Assembly: GCF_037935975.1 (NCBI RefSeq)
Contig: NZ_CP149817.1
Location: 3,410,001 to 3,474,000, forward strand
Reading direction: 5' to 3'
Source: Teredinibacter turnerae
GTDB taxonomy: Bacteria > Pseudomonadota > Gammaproteobacteria > Pseudomonadales > Cellvibrionaceae
Length of the DNA stretch: 64,000 bases
Shown: piece by piece, positions 58,001-64,000 of the stretch
Position numbering within the stretch: position 1 is the first letter of the stretch
Layout of the letters: each line of letters opens with the position of its first letter
Position numbers and translations under genes: made by a program
Notes under the pieces: generated by a model
Seen by the model: only the letters and a program-made list of their open reading frames with translations
What the model was told of the DNA's origin: nothing
The model's database searches: none

Positions 58001-61000
58001 ACTAATCAACCAGTTATTTATACGCGTTTCTGCACGCAGGGTGCTGTTGCTGTTATTGCCGCGGAAAAATTCAATATTGCGCATGCCCGTATCGCCACCG
58101 AGCTGCACATCTACCACTGCCAGCGCGCTCAAATCTGCACTGTCGCGACCACTCGCCGTGTGCGCACCACCGTCGATGTAGCCGGTTAATTCGCCACTGC
58201 CGCCGGCCGATGAGGTAAACACAAAACTATCGTCGGCGCCACCGCCGATCAAATTGGCGAAGTCGGTAAACTGGGTTGAGGAATTGATGCGGCCCTGGTT
58301 AGTGCCTGTAACTTGCCAGTCATTGGTTTCGTCACCGGCGCGCAAACTGGATACCTGGCCGCTGACCTGGCTACCCAAAAGGGTTTCCACAGCCAACGCA
58401 GACACATCCGCACTGGTGTCTACACTCTGCGCCCGATTATTTAACAAGGTAACAAACAATTCGCTACCCGCCGTACTGGCAGCGGTTAGATCCAGCGTAT
58501 CGATTCCTTCGCCACCGACAACAATACCGCTAATGCGGCCGTCTCCGACAAAAGTAAAAGTGTCTGCCCCGGTATTGCCTACAAGGTTGGAAAATCCATT
58601 AAACACAACCGTTTTAGCGCTGCCGTCCGCCTGGGACTGATTCATCTCACCCGCATTGTTCGATGTAACCCGCCAAACATTGGCACGCGTGTCGCCAACC
58701 AGAGTGTTGTTAAACGACCTGTTCGCCTGTAACTCTTCAATATTCGTTACCCGGAACTCAACATTTTCACCGGCAGGAACCTGATTACCAATGCCGACTG
58801 CCAAATCCCGGTCGAGCGATTGCAGGTCTACACTGTCTTGCGCCTGCCCGGTATTGGATCCGCCATCAATCATTCCACTCAGCTTACCTGCGCCACTAAA
58901 GACGAACCCATCAGCCAGACCACCACCAACAAGGTTATCAATACCGCTAAAATTAAATGTACCGTTCACACTACCAGCCGCATCACCGGTAATGCTCCAG
59001 TTATTATTTTGCGCTTGGAGACCGATCAGCGTATCGCTGCCGCCATCGGCTGCAGTAACCCGGTTGAATCCGAGCAGGTGAGTCGAAGTATTATTCGAGA
59101 AATCCGATTCACTCGTGGCCAAAGTAAAGGACTGGCTGTTGGCTGCCGCTGCGGAGGACAAGCTATTCACACCGGCTCCGCCGTTAATACCGCCAGTAAT
59201 CGCACCTGCGCCGGTAATTACAAAATGATCGGCATTGGCGAGGCCAATAAGCGTATCGAAATTTTCAAACTGATAGTTTTGGGCGCCGCGCTCAAAGCTT
59301 CCATCGTTGACACCGGTGATGGTCCAGGTACTGTCTTCGCCGTCGTTCGTTCCGCTGGCGCCGATCAGGATACGGCGGTAGCGAGCTTCCACATCATCCC
59401 GATAACCTGTCACGCCTTCAATGTCGGTAATACCACCATCACTGTTGCCTAAGGTGATCGTTTTATCGGCATTCACCAGGGAATAATCGATAGAGTCGAA
59501 CGCCGCCCCACTACCACCATCAATGCGACCGTCGATCAAACTGTTGTTTTCGCCAGCAACAGTAAACGCATCCTTTCCTTCGCCACCTTGAATATTCTGA
59601 AAGCCAACAAAGCGCGTGGACGTGGTCGCGTTAGTCAGAAGCCCACTATTTTTTGCATCTATCAACCAGGCATTATCCTGGTTTCCACTTTTAATCGTAT
59701 CGCGCTCGGCTTCGGTCACGCTGGCCGTTACGCGGATAAGTTCGACATCGGTAAAACTCAAGGTTGTGCCAATTGAACGCGCAGTTTCCTCTGTAAAGGT
59801 TTGCGCCCCTGCCAAGGCGCGCGCATCGATTGAATCGCCAAACACATCGGCGCTGCTGTTGCTGTAATCAGGATCTTCCGGATCAGCGAACACCGCGCGT
59901 TCACCACCGCCATTGATAACACCGGCAAGGCTGCCCAATTGCGAGAACACAAAGCGGTCGTTACCGAAACCGCCAGTAAGACTCTCGACACCGACAAAAT
60001 CAATGAAGTTCACACCAGAGTCCGTGGAGTAGTCTCCGCTATTCGTATCGGTAATTTGCCACACACTAAAGGGTTGGCCGGTGGCGTCGGCAGCAATATC
60101 CGCTCCGATAAATTTATCGCCAAGCGCACCCTCTGCGCCGCCGTCGACACTAAAGCTCAGGCCGCCGGTCGTGACCCGAATAACGTCATCACCGTCCCCG
60201 GTTGCGATACCGTCCTGAATCGCAACGCTGGTGGTAACCCGGTCATTGCCGCCATTAGTCACAATGCGGCGCATTGCCCGATCGACAACAACAGTGTCGG
60301 CACCGTCGCCAGTCACAAAACTTTCGATACTGCTGAATGTCACTGTGCCGCTACCGTCAACCACCGTTTGTACCGCATCGGTATTCGTCCAAACGCCACC
60401 CGCGTTGTGAGTGGCTGTAAGCGTATCGCTGTTCAAACCGCCAGTGATTGCGAAAGACAAGCCGCTGCGCGCAAGGGTGAAGTTATTGGCTCCATCGCCA
60501 CCGTCCACGCCACCAGAAATGGCCGCATTAAACAGGAAGCTATCAGCAAGACCGCCGGATGTGATGGATTCGATTCCATTAAAACCCACAGCACCGCTAC
60601 CCGCCGAGGCGTCGTTATTGGTAACGGTTCCCGTACCGGTGGAGGTAATAACCCAGGCATTCGAATCGCCGGTTGCCATGGCAAAGGTAAACGCATCGAC
60701 GTCGTCACCACCGTCGATATTAAATCCGGTAGTAGTAACGCTAAAGCTATCGTTGCCGCTACCGCCGAATACACCGCCCGCCACACTGCTGACGAGAGTG
60801 AACAGATCGTTGCCACCGAGACCACTCACACTGCCAGCGAGGCTCCCGTGAATATCGAAGGTGTCGGCTTGCGCACCACCAGTTAAAGATTCAAATCCGC
60901 TGAAGGTAATTGAACCGCTCGTGCCATTGATCAAGCGATTATTACCCGACGCAGCCACACTCCAATTATTTAACGTGTTGTAGCCCACCAGTCGGTCTAA

Positions 61001-64000
61001 TTCTGTATCAGTATCACCACCGTCAATTGACATGGTGAGATTGTCTGCAGTTAACGTTATTGTGTCTGCACCAGCGCCGGTTTTAATACCTCCTTCGATG
61101 TTGGCCGCGACCTGAATAACATCGTTGCCCGCACCCGTATTAATCGAGAAGATCGGCGTAGTAATAGTGACGTTGTCCTGACCGGCACCACCGGTCAGAG
61201 ATTCAATGCCACTGAGCGCTACTTGCGAACCGCCGGCTGTAACCGATGCACCACCAGCAGCGAAACTCCATACGGCATCGTCACTGTGGGAGCTGATGAC
61301 TTTATCCGTCTCAGTATCAACATCAGAGTTATTAGTTGAGTCGTAGCCGCCATTTAGAGTGAACGCGAGTCCGCTGCGACCTAAGGTAAACTCATCGGCA
61401 CCACCGCGACCGTAAAACTGCCCGTTAAAGGTTGTATCATTAAAGAACACATGATCAGCGCGGTTGCTGCCGTAGAAGGTTTCGAAACCAGAAAGTTGAA
61501 TGCGGTTTACTTGGCCGTCGGTTCCATCATCACGGACCACCCAACCGGTATCGCTAATTTCCCAGTCCGCAGCGCTAAGGTAATCGATAGATAAAACATC
61601 GTCGGCACCGCTACCCCCAATCAGCGACATGTCTGACAACGACGAGCCGACTGAGAATGTGTCGCTTCCCGCACCACCATTTACTTCGCCTGTAACATAG
61701 GCATTTAACACAAAAGCATCTGCCCCGCTGCCTGCGGTCAAAGTTCCATCCAAAGGCGAGTCTATGACAAAGCGATTAGCACCGTCGCCACCATCAAGAT
61801 GCATGGCAATCGTGGCATTTGCTTGCGAGAAAACAGAAAATTCATCTACTCCGTTGCCACCTTTTATTTCTTCGATGCCGTCGAAACTGAATTCTTTTCC
61901 ATTAATGTTCGACGCGCCTTTACCGGTTGCAGAAATATTCCAATTTGTCGCTGAGGAATGACCATAGCCCACGATGGTATCGTAGCCGCTATCTCCTAAA
62001 CTTCCTGATGCGCCATTCCCTTTAATACCTCCAGTCAGAGCGCCGTTCTCAAAAAAGGTAAAAGTATCTGAGACCTCAGAACGACCAACCAGATATTTGT
62101 ACCCACTGTAGGTCAATCCCAGTTCGGGAATAAATATTGTATTTTCCCCAGTTATCTGCCACTGACTTATATTTCCAGTACCATGCAGCTCAGTTCTCTG
62201 ATTCTCGTTGCTACTGTCGAACAGCGTCACTTCGACACTCTCAATAGCGAAAGATCCAGCTATATCACCGCTGGCGCCACCGGAATCTCCACCTTGCCCG
62301 ATGATGACCACGACAGTTTTTGTATACTGGGTTAGATCAAGCGTGTCGGTAAGATTATTGGTTTCTGGGGCGTAGCCACCAGATGGATTTTCACCATAGA
62401 TCTTACCGCTTATAGAACCGGCATCAATAAAGCGAAATACATCTTTACCCCCGGCACCTATAAGCTCTTCAACACTATCGAAATTTGCGACCATCACCTC
62501 GCGAGCATCGCCTTCACCTACATACAAAGCACCGCCATTTTCCCGATCAAGTTCCCATGTGTTCAGGTTCGCAGAATTTTCCGCATTGAGAATATCGTGG
62601 TTGTTATTGGGAGTACTATCTCCACCGAAAATACTCTGAATTTTTCCCTGATCGTAGATGTTAAAAGTATCAGCGTACTCCTGAGCACCATTGAGTTGCT
62701 CGATACCTGAAAAGTCAGCGAGCCATCCATCGACGGAACCAGCGCCGTTGCCGCGAATTCGCCATACGCTGCCCTGCTCTTTTTTCGAGGTAATAGCGTC
62801 AGTACCGTTACCAGCTCCCCCCTCGATTTCACCGAGCCAAACCCCGTTTCGGTTTGGCCCACCAGTTCGGGTATCGATAAACTCAAAACTGTCATTCAGG
62901 CTATTGCCTACTAATTTGTAAATGTTGCTGAAGCTACCCGATAAGCCTGTTAACGAGCCTGCGTTTTCATCGGTAATGGACCAGGTTGCCGCGCCCGCAA
63001 GGTCGGTACGACTGACAGTATTTGTACCGCCCGCCCCATCAATATCGCCAGTCAGCGTGGCGCCATTGAAGGTAAATATATCGTTGCCAGCACTACCCAC
63101 TAGGCTATTGAAACCGACAAATTCAAAACCGTTAACCGTACCCTCGTTCTCCGCAATTCCGCCATCGACATCTGCAAGTATCCAATTAACGGTTTCACCA
63201 GCAACGGACGTTGCGGTGAGCTCTTGTGTGCCAGAGCCCACAACCCGCTCCACATTATTCACCAGATCTTGAACAATACTGGAGTTAATATCCAACTGAT
63301 TATTGGTAAGTTCGTAGGCGGAAACATCGAGGCTGTCGACTACGCTTTCGGCGTCGCCGGCATTAATGGAGAAAAAGTCTAGAGGAACACCATTCGACAA
63401 ATGGAAGGTATCTGCTGCCGAATTTCGACCTTCTAGATTTTCAATTCCACTAAAAGTTGTAGATGCCGCACCGCTGGCAACGGTCGACAAAGAAGTTCCG
63501 AGATCCCATTGGGAATCAGTGGTATAACCGAAAATTGTATCGCCCGTAGAGTTAGACAGCCCACCGGATATCCGCGTACTCACCACATTATTGTTTAAGT
63601 AGAATGTATCGGCGCCGTTTTCACCTAAAATATCCGAGCTGTCGGCTAAGCCGTTATTTACCGTCGCACTAATATAAAAGGTATCGGCACCGGTGCCACC
63701 GTTGAGGGTGCCATTTATAGCCGCATTGATATTAAATATATCCGCGCCGCCTCGCGATGCGATATCGCCAGTAAATGCGGAGTTAATCGTGAAGGTATCG
63801 ACCCCGCCGCCATCATCGTACTCAGAGCCGCTTAATTGGTTAACGCCGGTGAAAGTAATATCGATAACACCGGTGGTATTTATTGAGCCGCCGCTGACAT
63901 CTAACACCCAGTTGGCACCACCGTTATGGGCAAGTTCCAACGTATTTGTTACGCCACTGCCACCATCCAGCGACACGCCCGAAACTGACGCATCAACAAT
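55061..64000 (-). CDS. Giant two-partner-secretion exoprotein (TpsA-like), N-terminus outside window
   Basis: The frame is open from the stop at 55061 to the right edge (at least 2,979 codons). The N-terminal TPS secretion domain is therefore not visible, and the call rests on the adjacent transporter and the sequence style. Residues about 20-2,020 of the visible part are some 20 diverged modules of about 100 residues. Each begins with a Trp-anchored strand (such as NWSITGDAAGSVNG), then F-x-G-[IF]-[ED]-x-L-x-G, then D-[TS]-F-x-F and a G-x-I-x-G-G-x-G loop. Residues about 2,020-2,850 are Asn/Gly/Val/Thr-rich strands typical of a filamentous-hemagglutinin beta-helix. The last 120 residues are acidic (ending LYEDELEELAQAN). 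It is probably a surface adhesin or filament; substrate and target are unknown. Confidence 0.87.
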   Translation of the reverse strand: MVDASVSGVSLDGGSGVTNTLELAHNGGANWVLDVSGGSINTTGVIDITFTGVNQLSGSEYDDGGGVDTFTINSAFTGDIASRGGADIFNINAAINGTLNGGTGADTFYISATVNNGLADSSDILGENGADTFYLNNNVVSTRISGGLSNSTGDTIFGYTTDSQWDLGTSLSTVASGAASTTFSGIENLEGRNSAADTFHLSNGVPLDFFSINAGDAESVVDSLDVSAYELTNNQLDINSSIVQDLVNNVERVVGSGTQELTATSVAGETVNWILADVDGGIAENEGTVNGFEFVGFNSLVGSAGNDIFTFNGATLTGDIDGAGGTNTVSRTDLAGAATWSITDENAGSLTGLSGSFSNIYKLVGNSLNDSFEFIDTRTGGPNRNGVWLGEIEGGAGNGTDAITSKKEQGSVWRIRGNGAGSVDGWLADFSGIEQLNGAQEYADTFNIYDQGKIQSIFGGDSTPNNNHDILNAENSANLNTWELDRENGGALYVGEGDAREVMVANFDSVEELIGAGGKDVFRFIDAGSISGKIYGENPSGGYAPETNNLTDTLDLTQYTKTVVVIIGQGGDSGGASGDIAGSFAIESVEVTLFDSSNENQRTELHGTGNISQWQITGENTIFIPELGLTYSGYKYLVGRSEVSDTFTFFENGALTGGIKGNGASGSLGDSGYDTIVGYGHSSATNWNISATGKGASNINGKEFSFDGIEEIKGGNGVDEFSVFSQANATIAMHLDGGDGANRFVIDSPLDGTLTAGSGADAFVLNAYVTGEVNGGAGSDTFSVGSSLSDMSLIGGSGADDVLSIDYLSAADWEISDTGWVVRDDGTDGQVNRIQLSGFETFYGSNRADHVFFNDTTFNGQFYGRGGADEFTLGRSGLAFTLNGGYDSTNNSDVDTETDKVISSHSDDAVWSFAAGGASVTAGGSQVALSGIESLTGGAGQDNVTITTPIFSINTGAGNDVIQVAANIEGGIKTGAGADTITLTADNLTMSIDGGDTDTELDRLVGYNTLNNWSVAASGNNRLINGTSGSITFSGFESLTGGAQADTFDIHGSLAGSVSGLGGNDLFTLVSSVAGGVFGGSGNDSFSVTTTGFNIDGGDDVDAFTFAMATGDSNAWVITSTGTGTVTNNDASAGSGAVGFNGIESITSGGLADSFLFNAAISGGVDGGDGANNFTLARSGLSFAITGGLNSDTLTATHNAGGVWTNTDAVQTVVDGSGTVTFSSIESFVTGDGADTVVVDRAMRRIVTNGGNDRVTTSVAIQDGIATGDGDDVIRVTTGGLSFSVDGGAEGALGDKFIGADIAADATGQPFSVWQITDTNSGDYSTDSGVNFIDFVGVESLTGGFGNDRFVFSQLGSLAGVINGGGERAVFADPEDPDYSNSSADVFGDSIDARALAGAQTFTEETARSIGTTLSFTDVELIRVTASVTEAERDTIKSGNQDNAWLIDAKNSGLLTNATTSTRFVGFQNIQGGEGKDAFTVAGENNSLIDGRIDGGSGAAFDSIDYSLVNADKTITLGNSDGGITDIEGVTGYRDDVEARYRRILIGASGTNDGEDSTWTITGVNDGSFERGAQNYQFENFDTLIGLANADHFVITGAGAITGGINGGAGVNSLSSAAAANSQSFTLATSESDFSNNTSTHLLGFNRVTAADGGSDTLIGLQAQNNNWSITGDAAGSVNGTFNFSGIDNLVGGGLADGFVFSGAGKLSGMIDGGSNTGQAQDSVDLQSLDRDLAVGIGNQVPAGENVEFRVTNIEELQANRSFNNTLVGDTRANVWRVTSNNAGEMNQSQADGSAKTVVFNGFSNLVGNTGADTFTFVGDGRISGIVVGGEGIDTLDLTAASTAGSELFVTLLNNRAQSVDTSADVSALAVETLLGSQVSGQVSSLRAGDETNDWQVTGTNQGRINSSTQFTDFANLIGGGADDSFVFTSSAGGSGELTGYIDGGAHTASGRDSADLSALAVVDVQLGGDTGMRNIEFFRGNNSNSTLRAETRINNWLISGENTGTLNTLVAFAGFSQLVGGALADTYQVATGGAVTGSIQAGQGDDRLELALGDVTNGSVRFLGGAGTDSLLVSGGNEGTRVSFTPETLEPGVSQLVYANSKDGTQYSALFSETETLNDTVVAASLTVNDTANADDLVLRNSAVEMAGSPTLNYSGKQSLLVAADSNDTVTLSGAVVLPGRLTIENAAVFAEEGSVLRADSLLLDGTGAVGDASNRVNTDINQLLVSAGTNPVFLAEANQLGINELSTSGLVDIIAAGNIFDNASLTTQGESSELRLVSTGGSISLDNNNSFAGEITLAAADDVTVNSVSRLNIAGLTAQHAVVTAQGNVTASGPVVVDDTLELSASGNLAFTHADNSLGNVSVLQAGDVTLLDKGVLTLASLNASGNVATTSNGLQVLGNVEGANLTMDAGTNAATINGQLDAQNTLLLSANGVTVSSQLTAQSIDIDSGAGTLLQQAIIQTHSGGDVRLSGSTILQDAAINSSGNLEVAAETEFNQSGAIAVSGDARFNTNGGLRMSGTATTSVAGTLEFDVAGDLALLGVAANRVTVTAGGDYTQAGELAGAQGVTVESGGLVVNTNGSMSSASGDVQITSSGDADVQSLKAGNQLVVNSGGTLTTGSGIQSGSGGATLSGDAAVVVQGDLANINGNLELNSSEGSIDIRARVAPTGEVMANAAGNIVMAQTGELVAGGTQAIALTAGGDILTSTITASEGDITLTAGGGVMDSTAQATVSGKRLVIASTNGVGEQRENGLIGGDFQTNVETLHLSNTTRDTNVSVVNEGSLVVEHLGNNGDITLEVLAGDIVLDNTPALPYVDADDANDAGGVSNANYDIGDLNLFAVNGSILALGDFKTSEPDIVAENATLLAMQYGDQFRKLVYYVKNRLTIDSELNAGISYGRSYYNGAAPELVDDFSNRRPSIFDLNNNGGEQLVEVEELVEVDPAIFTSVSNYFFDDVSIRLPNDQLYEDELEELAQAN
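57990..63935 (-). repeat. About 20 Trp-anchored ~100-residue protein modules
   Basis: Within the exoprotein I count about 20 modules with the same order of elements: W-x-[IVL], a variable turn of 10-20 residues, F-x-[GN]-[FIV]-x-x-L-x-G, about 4 residues, D-x-F-x-[FIV], then G-x-[IL]-x-G-G-x-G. Examples of the Trp strand are TWSITDENAGSLTG, QWQITGENT, VWQITDTNSG and TWTITGVNDGS. At DNA level the modules have diverged, so this is old duplication, not recent expansion. The GG-x-G-x-D pieces recall calcium-binding RTX turns but occur singly. Confidence 0.8.

Noticed and set aside
59939-60886. A 315-codon open frame on the plus strand opposite the giant exoprotein
   Set aside because: It lies wholly antisense to a long gene with strong coding character. 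Its composition is the shadow of Gly/Asp/Thr-rich codons, and it has no recognisable domain or ribosome-binding site.

Overview
The window is one continuous stretch of a gammaproteobacterial chromosome with roughly balanced base composition. The housekeeping gene order (lolCDE; mnmA-hflD-purB; tatD-pilZ-holB-tmk-mltG-pabC-fabF-acpP-fabG-fabD-plsX-rpmF-yceD; gph-rluC next to rne) matches the arrangement I know from Pseudomonas. The protein sequences look like a marine relative, possibly a Cellvibrionales such as Teredinibacter or Saccharophagus. That placement is an inference from gene content and cannot be settled from the sequence alone. I see no insertion sequence, prophage or CRISPR array.

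Layout. 1-2.9 kb: lipoprotein-release operon lolC-lolD-lolE (minus; lolE runs off the left edge), with a divergent PilZ-domain gene. 3.6-10.3 kb: a small secreted protein, an alpha/beta hydrolase (minus), then a plus-strand run mnmA-hflD-purB-roxA-GNAT. 10.4-15.7 kb: Rieske protein and thrH (minus), then a sulfur cluster (4Fe-4S-type cysH, a CxxC thioredoxin-fold-like gene, cysB, a TSUP anion exporter) and a 5'-nucleotidase. 15.9-21.1 kb: an amino-acid symporter/PLP-lyase operon, a yajC without secDF, an AraC-type regulator and a Bcp peroxiredoxin. 21.3-25.3 kb: mdh, a dUTPase-like gene, tatD, a frameshifted pilZ and holB. 25.5-34.2 kb: rluA, then the cell-wall/fatty-acid operons. 34.3-39 kb: maf, an ABC-F ATPase, and rluC-gph-GNAT. 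39.1-43.2 kb: rne behind a roughly 750-nt structured leader. 43.3-44.3 kb: five tandem ~184-bp repeat units lying directly downstream of a tRNA-Ser(UGA). 44.4-48.6 kb: tesA divergent from an ybbA-ybbP exporter pair, then a DUF2288 gene. 49.3-52.9 kb: a DASS symporter, a zinc-ribbon protein, a 211-bp multi-hairpin element and a GlpD-like flavoprotein. 53-64 kb (minus): a two-partner secretion locus, with a giant exoprotein of at least 2,970 residues (incomplete at the right edge) followed by its outer-membrane transporter.

How the genes work together. Most of the window is core envelope, lipid, nucleotide and RNA metabolism. The least ordinary parts are: the closed six-helix-junction element at 51.0-51.25 kb; the tRNA-linked tandem repeats, which resemble in architecture the rtT repeats of the E. 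coli tyrT locus; the pilZ gene broken by what looks like an 11-nt slippage deletion; and the roughly 20 tryptophan-anchored modules of about 100 residues in the two-partner exoprotein.
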